Positions 11,001 through 18,002 of a DNA stretch of 60,580 bases are shown piece after piece. The DNA lies in contig SFEX01000014.1 of the NCBI GenBank assembly GCA_004557075.1, forward strand, positions 1-60,580. Reading direction: 5' to 3'. The notes beneath the pieces were generated by a model. The model worked only from the letters and a program-made list of their open reading frames with translations, did no database searches and had not been told where the DNA came from. Position numbers and translations under genes: made by a program. The first letter of the stretch is position 1. Every line of letters begins with the position of its first letter. The DNA comes from Clostridiales bacterium (GTDB lineage: Bacteria > Bacillota > Clostridia > Oscillospirales > Oscillospiraceae).

Positions 11001-13044
11001 TCTCACCGTCCGTGATCTTTGCCTCACTAAGCGTAGTCGCATTATCGAGTCGCGCCGCCAAATTCTCAGCGAGTTTTCGTGTCTCTGAGCTTTCAGGGTA
11101 ATTAAGAGCCCTGTCGATGGTAAGCAGGTAGTGAAGGGACTCCTTCTCTTTCCAGCCGACTACGGACTCCTGAACCTTGCTGTGCGCAGCGCCCGCGCCG
11201 ATAGAAACCCCGGAGGTAACTCCGCCGGAAATAGCGCCCGCCGCTACATCAAGCGCAAGACCTGTCAACCAGTCAGTCAGGGCGTGTCGCTTGGCGTCCT
11301 CCTGACTCTCGCCCGCGGCAATGTAGTCCTTGACAGCGAGATTATACTCAGACCGATCGCCCATAATAACGAAGTCGGACAGGGTATTGGCAAGAGTTGT
11401 CATACCCTCTTCCGACCCCTCGACCGCTGCCTGCATACCGATGCTCTTGAAGATGTTAGCTATGGTACGCTTGCTCGCGGCGTTGCCCATAGCGCGCTCG
11501 ATAGTATTAAGGTGCTCGATAGATGCGTGTTCTCCGGCCATCTCCGCGACGCCGCTGAGAAAGCCAAAGCCTATCGCTTCGGCGTCAGTCGCGCCGCGCG
11601 CTTTGGCCGCACGCATACTTGAGTTTGCGGCGGAACCGGCGAGCATCATTTCAGCGCTGTTGCCGACGCCTTTGCCGATTTTTCCAAGGGACTTTATGTC
11701 TTTACCGACCGCGCCGGTCGCTTTCATCGCCCCGCGCGCGACAAGGAAATCCGCAATGCTCATGCCCGTATTGTAAAAAAACTGCCCTGCTTTGCTCATA
11801 TCCTTGCTGACGGCGGCGCGCATATTCTCGCCCGCGTAGGCCAGCGGTGATGCATTGTAGTCGACCTGCTGCTTTTCACCGGTGAAAGCGTCCTCATCGT
11901 TTGTCAGTCCCTGCAAAGCCGAATCTACGAACGCCATACCGGACAGGAGATTGGCCGGTATCGACGCGACTGTTGCGCCTACCTTGCCCCAGAACCCCTT
12001 ATCCGACACACCCTCCCAGTATTCCATGTTACCGTAGTAGCGTCGGAGATTGGCCTGCGACTGCGCATATGCGCGCAGTCCACGCAGTTCCTCGTCACTG
12101 TAGCCTTTCTTTTTGAGATACTCTTCCATCTCAGCCGTGCCCTTGCGCGCGGCCTCAAGCTCCCCGGATACCATCTCCCCCGCGTTCACACGCGTGCCTT
12201 GATTTTCGCGGGAGATTTTATTCAGCCATCCACCATACTGATCGTAGAAGATTTTCCGGTGCGCGTCGTCCCACTTCTCTGCTTGCTCGGCGTAAGCGTT
12301 GTCGCGGATTGCGTTCTGTACCGCGGCGAGCTGAGTTCTGAGGCTCGTGGTGTCATCGGAGTCTGCGCCGAGGAACATACCCGTCTGGCGAGCCAGAGCC
12401 TCGTCATTCTCCTTGGATTGCTTGACCCGCTGCTCCAGTTCCTTCTCAAGCCGCTTCATTTCCTCCGTTGTGTAATACTCGTAGCGATGTGACTTGAGCC
12501 AGTTCAGTTCGGCTTCATTGCCGCCCTTTTTGGACAGCTCTGCGATTTTCTTCTCTATATCCGAGGAAGAGCTCTTATCGTACTTCTGATAATAGCCGTA
12601 GCGGTCATCGTAATCGGCCTCGTCCTCGAACTGCGAGGAGAAAGCGTTGAGTTCACTAATGAAGTTGCCCATCTCTGCGCTCCCGGCATCTGCGGTCTTC
12701 GTATCATACCCGCGCTTTTTCAGCTCGACGAGGTACGAGTTATACAGAGAATGTCGGCGTGATAGATCGCTTCGGTCGCCGGAGCTTCGGTATCTGTCGC
12801 CGCCTGACATGGAGTCAACAAGCAGCGAACCTAAGCTTGCGCTGTCGCGCAGTAATGTGTCGTCGTCGTATGTACTCAGGTCGTAGGTCGTATTCAGAGA
12901 CGTGCTCTTCTTCGGTTTGGGGATTGTCGGGTTCGGAACCGCAACGCCTCGGCTTTTGGCATAGCCGATCTCGTTGCGCTTTGCGACCGCCGCCGCAAGA
13001 GCTTTCCCGTCGCCATTTCCAAAAAATCCGTTGTCTTTCGCCAT
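2038..13044 (-). CDS. Giant phage polyvalent protein (3668 aa), probable ejected virion protein
   Basis: This is the last and largest late gene, with a good AAGGAGATG ribosome binding site. Visible parts, in order: a hydrophobic Ala/Gly-rich region at about 370-650; a zeta-toxin-like P-loop kinase (GLPGSGKSS, about 955-965); an acidic low-complexity linker; a possible GNAT-like segment (about 1265-1420); a zincin metallopeptidase motif (GHELFH, about 1611); a MuF-C/PBECR-like nuclease region (about 1770-1960); an ADP-ribosyltransferase-like segment (about 2080-2190); LPD-type domains (about 2200-2430); and helical regions with a membrane segment near 3180. Two C-terminal repeats of about 55 residues share DKD-NG--ISG-KKAK. 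Such architectures are known as phage polyvalent proteins, thought to be delivered with DNA. The domain names beyond the P-loop and HELFH are inference from motif resemblance. Delivery into the host at infection is inferred from position among virion genes. Confidence 0.75.
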   Translation of the reverse strand: MAKDNGFFGNGDGKALAAAVAKRNEIGYAKSRGVAVPNPTIPKPKKSTSLNTTYDLSTYDDDTLLRDSASLGSLLVDSMSGGDRYRSSGDRSDLSRRHSLYNSYLVELKKRGYDTKTADAGSAEMGNFISELNAFSSQFEDEADYDDRYGYYQKYDKSSSSDIEKKIAELSKKGGNEAELNWLKSHRYEYYTTEEMKRLEKELEQRVKQSKENDEALARQTGMFLGADSDDTTSLRTQLAAVQNAIRDNAYAEQAEKWDDAHRKIFYDQYGGWLNKISRENQGTRVNAGEMVSGELEAARKGTAEMEEYLKKKGYSDEELRGLRAYAQSQANLRRYYGNMEYWEGVSDKGFWGKVGATVASIPANLLSGMAFVDSALQGLTNDEDAFTGEKQQVDYNASPLAYAGENMRAAVSKDMSKAGQFFYNTGMSIADFLVARGAMKATGAVGKDIKSLGKIGKGVGNSAEMMLAGSAANSSMRAAKARGATDAEAIGFGFLSGVAEMAGEHASIEHLNTIERAMGNAASKRTIANIFKSIGMQAAVEGSEEGMTTLANTLSDFVIMGDRSEYNLAVKDYIAAGESQEDAKRHALTDWLTGLALDVAAGAISGGVTSGVSIGAGAAHSKVQESVVGWKEKESLHYLLTIDRALNYPESSETRKLAENLAARLDNATTLSEAKITDGEIGKLVKLMGEEESQLEKSDETNTRSAVNPVSAFRAANNVQTATEQPETVTENAPEPVVVSPTAAAFEAEGISTEDAMERAKILDALLAGEQVSNSQLEKLGSIKDKAGQAAFTAVTGEQIPASVTASGLRKFYRETAAKYAETQKMTADAKESAQQAEADQAVADAAARMETDPAAAFRPPLDTAEQTQYNKKGRSPEVTSIINRLNEGEVPLDEVLEVPKIKEAIEENDSATPTNELPNRKAIQDAAYEQAMAQGSFNGTDYSGPVRRERRIDIVLGLPGSGKSSVYTERISQENGSRVVDTDDYREYIPEYNGQNAGVVHEEASLIKNRVLETALDNGDNIILSTIGANAQKLERDIINYNAAGYSVHLHLNELPNHKAMARAIGRFLPEDGSQGRFVSPKVIAEYGDKPTQTYLYLTGRSDINGIHTEDNDAGGVQGAESEGGSGRGERAPGLREGRGYDQRGRAQSGGKISRTPAGAEIASYDWYNNDVEFGQPPILVESSDAKAKGGAINAGTESGVSTEGRTGTAAEGADSDGDTGARLDVIRSGDDSEASQAGELGRGGTGVHGVIRLSETEKRIITDSGNAVVELEDFTAEPAVFSSALTAAREADARNGWAVSPQDAESLAERNVTLLMSEDGGAGLGVTPGGDIIGVFKNPQSGGRGALYTLLPTALANGGVKLDCYGENLVDLYSGFGFIPVARVKFNAEYANPGWTPEKGEPEIYFMRHNGASAEQSLTDAIARKKRGDTNPIFPQEYLDALPEMSYEEAEAYRDALIEKKIKLDDGTELTREEFGEQIRKIVPDATELEIDTAFVEGLESSETVETEEISAEGHTERVIAENAAEELIGDVRGAEYVTVGEGIKLSRGQMWLAKFLANSLRKTGVVERVEITDKFGANIEGAIQNDVLYLNPKNVTPSYIAQKTIGHELFHAAVNKITKNAVRDTAMVNDVLESFAEIAEDFDLDKRIKERTDAYKSAYAAQTNPATGKPYTATEINLLINEEYIREEIAADVMGDVFAKQRMLNDMAGLRPGIIARAYLAAEKVKNFRANSTPEAKAVKRHAKETQSKLLAALEMSGSYEVENGESIVRTSVSDKSWEKQMELGFVALGLRNVDGYTAADYASAREELGDSCFIMKDVPAILQEIGLGKKPLTYTQTHFVNATLPIERNAQGVRVSHAHGIDEDTIARLPKLLSRPAMVLRSRQQSKTSGGMSDAIIIIVDAYDSEGSPVGVVVLPNGEAVVDGVRGAANPILSVYGFEDLNSSDAGRNMLRTARDSNGFLYVNSELTDKMLRKIGQKKSAEPINSPETTGEEYSANEVVANAASRIRSTRRSFSPRPDGLTAAEQPESPSPQRSTSSIKMVSQTERVVNSRYKALAANPYLHGVELDKVTSLTADHDTPASAVRVLPESLMRSEYKSGGELLRWTREGEVWVADETGGGTSYLNMSSPLIIDCGGADATQLGEISGGRGGSIEAIRDYVYASEMQYDGIVLRNLNTDGRVADTAITLTDSQVIPVEPRETVTVGGARYSVTEHEYAPTFYSKLERAIETQKQDKFGANSVVNMLRGKGIKSEEIKWSGVEQFLEGKKSVTKDELLGFLRDNQLQIDTVELSDDLHGQRVVQFSDHDGVLAHARVQDVIGADGGKVLFVGEIQSDRSDGEHSGYTDFVLKNLIRDAAERGYDQIAWTTGAQQKARWSSEYAEGYRIEYDQDIPSFLKKYGKQWGATVGYTVIGHDLTRTGAYRDGGMEAVMIIALNTVDEAGMLSNGAYVVHGMDITDAMKQSVLYDGQPRFSVKASDFGFTGEIRSARGVRLNSEAKRAISSKIMSGDAQIDGIRGTARTFDYEYTFEVYSDGSVEITDVISNEDINRLIESDRRRQKNAERLGSGRSNARRLYTTRPDAGGEADVSERHNDGGRGKRSSETYGREPGRDIPRSGDGEQENTRQTDVDPETEALFSAENAIRFAVSGANMDTLIQNMLRRRVSKVRTNTFKRSGIFTRAELAMEGLREKDMQYNVASEKQSMEDAQQRLTADYEGEKTRLFQNGEEWKPTDLDAAMGVISQELDTARQNGDYREVIKWAQLVRSKGTQAGQLVQAFAKYTRTPEGVLIRAAEDLSRSTLSAKQQKELLDRIAKFSETLEAIQTGDKEALIQLILKQAKQRNTPVSKKTLAAMRADTTDFKFLYDTAITQLDQIAKDYIKTNFGRKVSTFQTLAHLLNLKTAGRNLISNNVFTMVDSLASNAAMMPDLILSAITGQRTVGLDRSRLSKAARAGAQDARNRARIEVALDVAPNDRHDKYGTSRRTWKMSGGKGSQVMSTLEKAMGFELNYTDESAKGAIRAQVIQSLQPFVDNGTITTEEAQQFAEEEARYRTFQDDTALATILGLFKKTLNVVGFGGATPLIKGKALKTHDFGLGDIVVKYTQVPGALITRAFEFSPLGYAKALVNTYKMFEARHELSKRTDISDAKKAELKTEQDLRQRRAALFIGRATTGTGLIAFFAALASAGLLHRGDDEDDPDAKALNTSMGINGTQLNMSALGRWISGESIDWREGDVLASLDFLEPFNSEMAMGTLIARSEEGINAANLAVKSIKALGGAFADLSVMQTLRTIIDTYTYYTPDSGVGIEDEDADKWVTVGLNVALSGATGFVPAPVRQLAQALDDSNRDAYGDRGVWAKTAAQIKNTIPGLRETLPEKLTNFGEPKPAENAFLRAVNAFLMPGTVSTYKPSSAADELADVYNSTDDANIYPDRNAPYKLTITSDGEKTEYALTPEERSTYQRVRGQLSKELIDAARASAAYQQGSAMEKAEMLTTAKNYANYVAKKACLASRGVEYSDATYENYGEMLQSGVDLSSYLAYSAARNDLEADKDDNGDAISGTKKAKTLDLIGSLDMSSGQKSALYFKAYPDEQDEFDDLGIDFDEYYTYSRAMCTLTGDKDANGKTISGSKKAKVVSLIDSLDIPSEAKTKLYLQNGYSAKNIPSWS

Positions 13045-13058
13045 ATTACATCTCCTTG

Positions 13059-14711
13059 TTAGTACCCGTAGTCAGTCAACGATACTCCCGTTTGGGCTTT
13101 GTATTTCGCTCGTAGCGTCTCCGCTTGCGCCGCAGTCAAATTCGTATTTGCCTTGACGTCGCGCATCCATGCATCTACTGAGGAGTAGGTTTTTCCATTC
13201 CATGTGATAACGCCCTCATCAGGATAAATGTTCAGAGACGTCAAAGATGTTTTGCTATTCTTATCTGTCCCACTATACTGAGATTGGTATTTTCCCCCTG
13301 ATACACCCGAACCGGAGCCGGCGCTGGAACCGGTGCTGGAATTGGTTTGAGTACCCGTTCCTGAGCCCGAGCCGGTGCTGGAACTGGTTCGGGTACCCGT
13401 TCCTGAGCCCGAGCCAGTCCCTGAACTGGCCGCGCTCGCCAAGCCCTGCACCGTGAGATAGTCCTGCGCCTGAGCCTTTGTCATGCCCATAGCCGCGAGC
13501 TGCGCATCATTCGGGAGTACGCCCGCAGAGAGCAGGGCTTTACCGATTGAGGCGAGTTGGCTTGTCTCCTGCTGCTTTGCGGAGAGGGTAAGCTCGCCAC
13601 CCGGCAGCCTACCGGTGAGTTGAGCCATGTTCTGCTCATACTCTACCTGCCACTGACGCAATGCCTCTTGAAACTGCGCGTAATCCATCGCGTAATTGAT
13701 CTGCCACTGCTGGAGGCTCATAAGCTGAGACAGATAGGTCTGGGTCAGTGTGAGTAGGGCATCGGCTTTCTCAAACTCGCCCTTTGCGCGCAGATCAGCT
13801 ATTTGACGCGCTGTGTCCGTGGATAGCTTCGTCTGCGCCTGAGACACGGCCAAACGGCTCTGCGCGGCCGAGCTCTGAATGAGGTTGTACTGCTCCTGTC
13901 CGATGCCTCCACGGTCGCCTCGCACTTCGGCATATAGGGCTGCATTATCCATTGCCTTGCGTTCGTCCGACGCGATCTGATTGCGCTGAGTCTGATACTG
14001 CGGCGCTGCGTCCGCGAGTGCTCGCTCAAGCTCAGTCACGGCCTGCTGGGTAGCGTAGTCTATCTGCCCAGTTTGCTGCTGCGAGGCGGCTTCCTTCCAC
14101 TGGTTAAGTAGTTCGGTCATCTGAGACATAATCTTCGCCGGGTCGCTTACCCCCGCGGCCTCCGGTGTTGTCGGAACGTATTTGCTATAAAGATTGGTTG
14201 TCTCAAAATTCTGCAAACCCTCGCCCTGTATCTTTGCATTGCGCTGCTTCTCATATTGCGCAGCTGCGGCATAGTCACCGCGTTTTACAGCGTCCTGAAT
14301 CTTTGCCATATAATCCACTTCGGTGTTGTAGTCAACGCCTCCGTAGTTTTTCTTCGACTCGGGAAGATAGGACGCATACTGATTGGTTTGCTCAAAGTTC
14401 AGCCCCTCGCCCTGTATTTTCGCGTTACGGAGCTTTTCATACTGAGCGGCCGCGGCATAGTCCTTTGCTGCAACGGCGCCGTTGATCGCGGCCTGATAAT
14501 CAGTGTTTTTATCGTATTGCGCCCCGCCATAGCTTGGCTGCATAACCGGTTGCGCTGCGGTATTCTTCTGCGCGGTGACAGGCTCGGCGGCCTCGGGGGT
14601 CGTCGGCTGCGCGGTTCCCTGCCCCATAATAGAGGATATTTTCTTCACCGCTGACGCCACCTTCTGAGCGGCTGAGGTGGTGTCAGGGTTGTATGGGTTT
14701 GTCACGGCCAT
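13059..14711 (-). CDS. Repeat-containing phage virion protein (putative internal protein)
   Basis: About 550 residues. The N-terminal part carries two diverged copies of a segment YAAAAQYEKLRNAKIQGEGL preceded by YGG-DYNT. The middle is helical and Gln-rich (about 200-390), and a Ser/Gly/Thr tract follows (about 420-480). The C-terminal module has WNGKTYSSVDAWMRD. The open frame extends to a GTG at 14720, but the ATG at 14711 has GGAG 10 nt upstream and is preferred. No family is recognised. Its place just before the giant ejected protein suggests an internal virion or tail component. Confidence 0.6.
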   Translation of the reverse strand: MAVTNPYNPDTTSAAQKVASAVKKISSIMGQGTAQPTTPEAAEPVTAQKNTAAQPVMQPSYGGAQYDKNTDYQAAINGAVAAKDYAAAAQYEKLRNAKIQGEGLNFEQTNQYASYLPESKKNYGGVDYNTEVDYMAKIQDAVKRGDYAAAAQYEKQRNAKIQGEGLQNFETTNLYSKYVPTTPEAAGVSDPAKIMSQMTELLNQWKEAASQQQTGQIDYATQQAVTELERALADAAPQYQTQRNQIASDERKAMDNAALYAEVRGDRGGIGQEQYNLIQSSAAQSRLAVSQAQTKLSTDTARQIADLRAKGEFEKADALLTLTQTYLSQLMSLQQWQINYAMDYAQFQEALRQWQVEYEQNMAQLTGRLPGGELTLSAKQQETSQLASIGKALLSAGVLPNDAQLAAMGMTKAQAQDYLTVQGLASAASSGTGSGSGTGTRTSSSTGSGSGTGTQTNSSTGSSAGSGSGVSGGKYQSQYSGTDKNSKTSLTSLNIYPDEGVITWNGKTYSSVDAWMRDVKANTNLTAAQAETLRAKYKAQTGVSLTDYGY

Positions 14712-14730
14712 GTATTTCACTCTCCATATT

Positions 14731-14759
14731 CAAAAATAGGGCGAGGTTAAACCCCGCCC
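14731..14759 (-). terminator. Intrinsic terminator after the holin-like gene
   Basis: An 8-bp stem (gggcgggg with cctcgccc, one G-T pair), a 5-nt loop and a run of T on the minus strand. It overlaps the stop codon of the holin-like gene and probably reduces read-through into the two large downstream genes. Confidence 0.65.
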
Positions 14760-14926
14760 TTTTTCTCGTGCTGTGTGCCAAAGTAAAAAGCTATCACCAT
14801 CAGCGCGATATTGTTCACCGCGTCGGCGTTAATAATGCCCGCAATAGCGAGATAAGCCCACACAGCAAGCACTATCAGCGTGACGATGGTTTTTACTTTT
14901 ATGAGGTCTGCGATATTTTTCAGCAT
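14747..14926 (-). CDS. Small holin-like membrane protein (59 aa)
   Basis: A 59-residue frame, MLKNIADLIKVKTIVTLIVL at its start, has one or two membrane segments (about 13-32 and 38-48) and a charged tail, QHEKKGG. GGAGG lies 7 nt before the ATG. Small proteins of this form occur in phage lysis cassettes of Clostridia. Its position after the endolysin and XhlA-like genes supports a role in membrane permeabilisation. That role is inferred, not shown. Confidence 0.7.
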   Translation of the reverse strand: MLKNIADLIKVKTIVTLIVLAVWAYLAIAGIINADAVNNIALMVIAFYFGTQHEKKGGV

Positions 14927-14940
14927 TTATGTACCTCCAG

Positions 14941-15231
14941 TCAAAATCCGATTTGCGCGAGTGCAAACGCGACAGCCGCGCCCACAATCGCCCAGAGAAC
15001 CTTATCGACGATCGCATCCCAGCGTTTCGCCGGTTTTTCGGTCAAAGTTTTGACGTCGGTTTTTATTTCACCGACGTCCGATTTAATGTGTTCCTGTTCA
15101 TTGGCCAACACAGATATGGTGTCGGTCAGCTTTTCAAGGTTGTCCTGCCGCTGCTCGACCTTTTCAATTCGATGGGTATTAGATTTCGCGCGCTGCTCAA
15201 CCTCAGTGAGTTTGATTTTCAGCTCGTCCAT
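14941..15231 (-). CDS. XhlA-like lysis protein
   Basis: The 96-residue protein has a long coiled coil (about 1-62) followed by a C-terminal membrane anchor (VLWAIVGAAVAFALAQIGF, about 78-96). This is the layout of the haemolysin XhlA family, which works with holins in phage and PBSX-type lysis. It lies between the endolysin and the 59-residue holin-like gene, forming a three-gene lysis cassette. Confidence 0.75.
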   Translation of the reverse strand: MDELKIKLTEVEQRAKSNTHRIEKVEQRQDNLEKLTDTISVLANEQEHIKSDVGEIKTDVKTLTEKPAKRWDAIVDKVLWAIVGAAVAFALAQIGF

Positions 15232-15249
15232 AGGAGCGCCTCCCGTCGT

Positions 15250-16101
15250 TTATTCTACCTCGATAGTGAGCTTCAGGCCGCGTTTAAACTCCGCGAACAG
15301 CGCGTCCTTGTCGATGCCGGGGATTGCCGCTATGAGCGACTTGCACATTCTGAGACTTATAATCATTGTCCTCAGCATATCATCTGTCACGCCGAGGCCG
15401 CGCTCGTCGCCGTAGCCGTTGAAGCCCAGCTCCATCAGCTCGCGTGTCTCTGCTCTGTACCCTTCGGGGATGTCGTCTATCGTCCTGTAACGTACCATGT
15501 TATCTTCCTCCTGTTCGGATTTCTTTTTAATATTGAAAATCTTAACCAGCGCGTCCACAATGCCCTGCGCGCACTTCCGCGAGAAGTCGTCGGTCAGGAT
15601 TATGGGTACGTCTGTGGTCGAGTCCATAAAGCCGAACTCGCCGAGGATAGCGGGCATGTTGGCCTTATAGATCACAGTAAAGTTCGAGATGGGCAGCGGG
15701 GTTGCCCTGTTGCCCTTGAGCCCGGTGCGCTTCACGGTCTCGTCATAAACCGCTTTCTGAAATGCGAGGCTTGTCTTGCTTGCGTTCCCAGCCGCAAATA
15801 CGCAGATGCCGCCGCCCTTGCCGCCGTTGATGCCCGCGTTGTGGTGGATGCTTATAAAAGCTCCCGCGCCCGCTCTGTTGGCTCTGGCAGCGCGCTCTGA
15901 AAGCGACGGGTCGGTCTTGCCGGTTCTGTCATCGCAACGTATCACCTCGCAGTCGTATGCCTTGAGCAGCTCCTCGACATGCTCGGCCATGCGGGCATTA
16001 AGGAAGCGCTCGCGGGTTTCTTTCGGGTCAATGCTCTTCATACACCGCTTGCCGGGGGTATCATTGTAGTGACCCGCGTCCAATGCGATAATCATGTTCA
16101 T
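15250..16101 (-). CDS. N-acetylmuramoyl-L-alanine amidase (endolysin)
   Basis: The 283-residue protein has an N-terminal Amidase_3 domain (about 1-190). Likely zinc ligands are in LDAGHYND (near residue 11) and SIHHNAG (about 84), and the catalytic glutamate is in GEFGFMD (about 154). It cleaves the bond between muramic acid and the stem peptide to release progeny. A linker and a small C-terminal domain (about 205-283) probably bind the wall. There is no signal peptide, so release would need the adjacent holin-like products. Confidence 0.9.
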   Translation of the reverse strand: MNMIIALDAGHYNDTPGKRCMKSIDPKETRERFLNARMAEHVEELLKAYDCEVIRCDDRTGKTDPSLSERAARANRAGAGAFISIHHNAGINGGKGGGICVFAAGNASKTSLAFQKAVYDETVKRTGLKGNRATPLPISNFTVIYKANMPAILGEFGFMDSTTDVPIILTDDFSRKCAQGIVDALVKIFNIKKKSEQEEDNMVRYRTIDDIPEGYRAETRELMELGFNGYGDERGLGVTDDMLRTMIISLRMCKSLIAAIPGIDKDALFAEFKRGLKLTIEVE

Positions 16102-16147
16102 TCCTCCTCTAAAAGTCCTGAATAGGTTTTATCGTCGTCATTCATTT

Positions 16148-16987
16148 TTAACTCCTTAGCTTATAATTGCCGTTCTGCATCTCCTGCTTAACGGCGGCAA
16201 TATCGCTCTGCAAAACCCATGCGCCGCTGATCTTCTTGAAGACTCTTTGAGCTTCTGTATATTGATCGTTGAGCTTTGCATATGCGCCTGTGCCGGTGAC
16301 TTCCCGTGTCGCTTTTGCATAAAGGGTCAAATCAGCGGCGGCTGTGGTATAGGTCTGATCTGTTGACACAAGCTGCGTGCAGGTCGCGTCGGCATACCAG
16401 CCGTGCCATGTCGCACCGGGCTTTAGCTGGGCCGTGAACGTTATGCTTTCGCCCTGATATGGTGCGGCGTTTGAAACTGCGGCGTTGGCAATGCCGTTGC
16501 CTGCCGCATTAGCCGCGCAGGCGTACTGCCAGAAATGAAGTATTAGATCAGCGCTGATAACGCACACCGCACAAACCGTAGAATTTGAGTGCAGCGTGAA
16601 CCTCATCTCAGTTGTTTTTGTCATGCCGTCAATCGTAGCGCCGGTGAATGACTCGTCAACGTGCGTCGCGCTCGTTCCAAGCCCACTTGCCCTGTGCAGT
16701 TCTTCCCCGCTGACGGAAAATGCTACGCTGTTATCCGCTCTATCGAATTGTGCATAGCTCGCGAACTTCACATCCAACTGGTGCGGGCGCGCTGTCTCGC
16801 TTGGAAACAGCTCTGCCTTTGCTGCGTCGTTGAGCGTTGCATATCCGCTCTTGCTGCCGTCCATATATAGGCGCATAATCATGTCGTACCCGAGGGCAGA
16901 CTCATGCAGTCCAAGCGTGTGCGCGGCTAAATATGTTCGGGCGTTGTCATAAACGATTGAGAGTTCCTTTAATACTTCTGTCGCCAC
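16148..16987 (-). CDS. Tail-associated protein with InlB-type repeat
   Basis: The 279-residue protein belongs to the cluster of small tail-tip genes. At about 170-230 it has a segment ending WHGWYADATCTQLVSTDQTY that resembles the Listeria-Bacteroides (InlB B) repeat, a small beta-sandwich common in surface and adhesion proteins. The C-terminus ends in a helix that includes VKQEMQNGNYKLRS. A role in receptor contact is inferred from context. Confidence 0.55.
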   Translation of the reverse strand: MATEVLKELSIVYDNARTYLAAHTLGLHESALGYDMIMRLYMDGSKSGYATLNDAAKAELFPSETARPHQLDVKFASYAQFDRADNSVAFSVSGEELHRASGLGTSATHVDESFTGATIDGMTKTTEMRFTLHSNSTVCAVCVISADLILHFWQYACAANAAGNGIANAAVSNAAPYQGESITFTAQLKPGATWHGWYADATCTQLVSTDQTYTTAAADLTLYAKATREVTGTGAYAKLNDQYTEAQRVFKKISGAWVLQSDIAAVKQEMQNGNYKLRS

Positions 16988-16993
16988 CGGCTA

Positions 16994-17212
16994 TCACCCC
17001 ATATCAAAATAGATATCACCATTTTCGCCAAGGCTCGCATCAGGTGCGCCGCTGCCGGTGTAGACTGTTGCAAAGCTTACATTGCCCACAATTGCCTCGC
17101 CGGACTTGTCGTGCGCAGTCACGCCTTCAAGCAGTTTGTCCGGGGTGACAGTGTCACTTGTCAGGTCGAGCAGAACAGTCCCATCAGAGAGCTGTACCTT
17201 GTTGTTTGCCAT
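16994..17212 (-). CDS. Small tail fibre-family protein
   Basis: A 72-residue protein, MANNKVQLSDGTVLLDLTSD at its start, contains KLLEGVTAHDKSGEAIVG. The same short module (LSSG-TLIDLTGDT, then HDKSGAPVTG) occurs in the next upstream gene and, in longer form, in the 414-residue fibre. It is probably an accessory fibre or spike piece. No enzymatic motif is visible. Confidence 0.55.
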   Translation of the reverse strand: MANNKVQLSDGTVLLDLTSDTVTPDKLLEGVTAHDKSGEAIVGNVSFATVYTGSGAPDASLGENGDIYFDMG

Positions 17213-17216
17213 GGCG

Positions 17217-17728
17217 TCAACCTATCGTAACCGTCCTGCCGCCTGCGGCATTGTCCGCGTAGGCAACTGGGATCGCGGCGATTGTAACAGCGGACAGATA
17301 GTCATAGCCGTCATCCGGCTGAATCGTCTGCTGGGTAAAGCTCGGCGTTGCGCTCTTAGCCTGAGCATTTATGCTCTCGCCGCCGTATACACCCGTAACG
17401 CCCAGCAGCACGACGCCTGCTTTGATATTGCCGGGGATGATCTTGGATTTTTCACCCGCGCTTATGCCGACTTTGCCCGAGCCGTCGTGAAATCCCTGCG
17501 GGATAGTGTTCGTGCGTGGGCGGTCTTGCCCGCGAGTATCTCGGCAACGGCTGCGGTATCATCGCTGGTGTCAGCGTCAAACGTGTTTGTGCCGGTTACA
17601 GGCGCGCCACTCTTGTCATGGAAAGTATAGCCGCTCAGCACATGGGCGGCGTCGGCGGTGTCGCCCGTGAGATCGATAAGCGTCTCACCTGAGGACAGCA
17701 CTACCTTATTTGTGTATTCATTAGCCAT
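17217..17728 (-). pseudogene. Tail fibre-family protein split by an apparent -1 frameshift
   Basis: The first frame (17462-17728, 88 aa, MANEYTNKVVLSSGETLIDL) changes near 17518 from a family-like sequence (EILAGKTAHA) to an unlike tail. The frame one base back continues with the family motif TIPQGFHDGSGKVGISAGEK and runs into the frame ending at 17217 (GVTGVYGGESINA). A single -1 shift restores one protein of about 170 residues with the repeat order seen in the adjacent fibre. No classical slippery heptamer is visible. Mutation, sequencing error or programmed shifting all remain possible. Confidence 0.65.
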
Positions 17729-17990
17729 TGATTAAACCTCCTATGTATACTGTCCGGCCGCCGGACGTGTTTGATACTCGCTGAATCTCGATTGCCATTA
17801 CCGACACATCATCTGTAAGCAGCTTGTTTTTTGTCGGGAGTTTTTGCTCTGTAAATTCGGGCTTTACAGCGTAGTCGCCTCGGTAAATCTCAATATCCGA
17901 GCCGCTGATCTCAAACAGCGGCCCAAAATCGACAACAAAGTTATCGTTGTCCAAATTAAACTTTACCGCCGGATTTGAGCTTCTGTACAT
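17721..17990 (-). CDS. Small tail protein
   Basis: The 89-residue protein contains TEQKLPTKNKLLTDDVSVMA and ends VSNTSGGRTVYIGG, the same kind of ending as the downstream split gene (NAAGGRTVTIG). It overlaps that gene's start by 8 nt, so the two are probably translationally coupled. It is likely a small tail-tip or fibre component. No known domain can be named with confidence. Confidence 0.55.
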   Translation of the reverse strand: MYRSSNPAVKFNLDNDNFVVDFGPLFEISGSDIEIYRGDYAVKPEFTEQKLPTKNKLLTDDVSVMAIEIQRVSNTSGGRTVYIGGLING

Positions 17991-18002
17991 ACGCAGCGCC
18001 TC

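Noticed and set aside
17462..17560. Programmed -1 frameshift in the fibre-family gene.
   Set aside because: No slippery X-XXY-YYZ heptamer or clear downstream stimulator at the switch point; an indel or sequence error is simpler.
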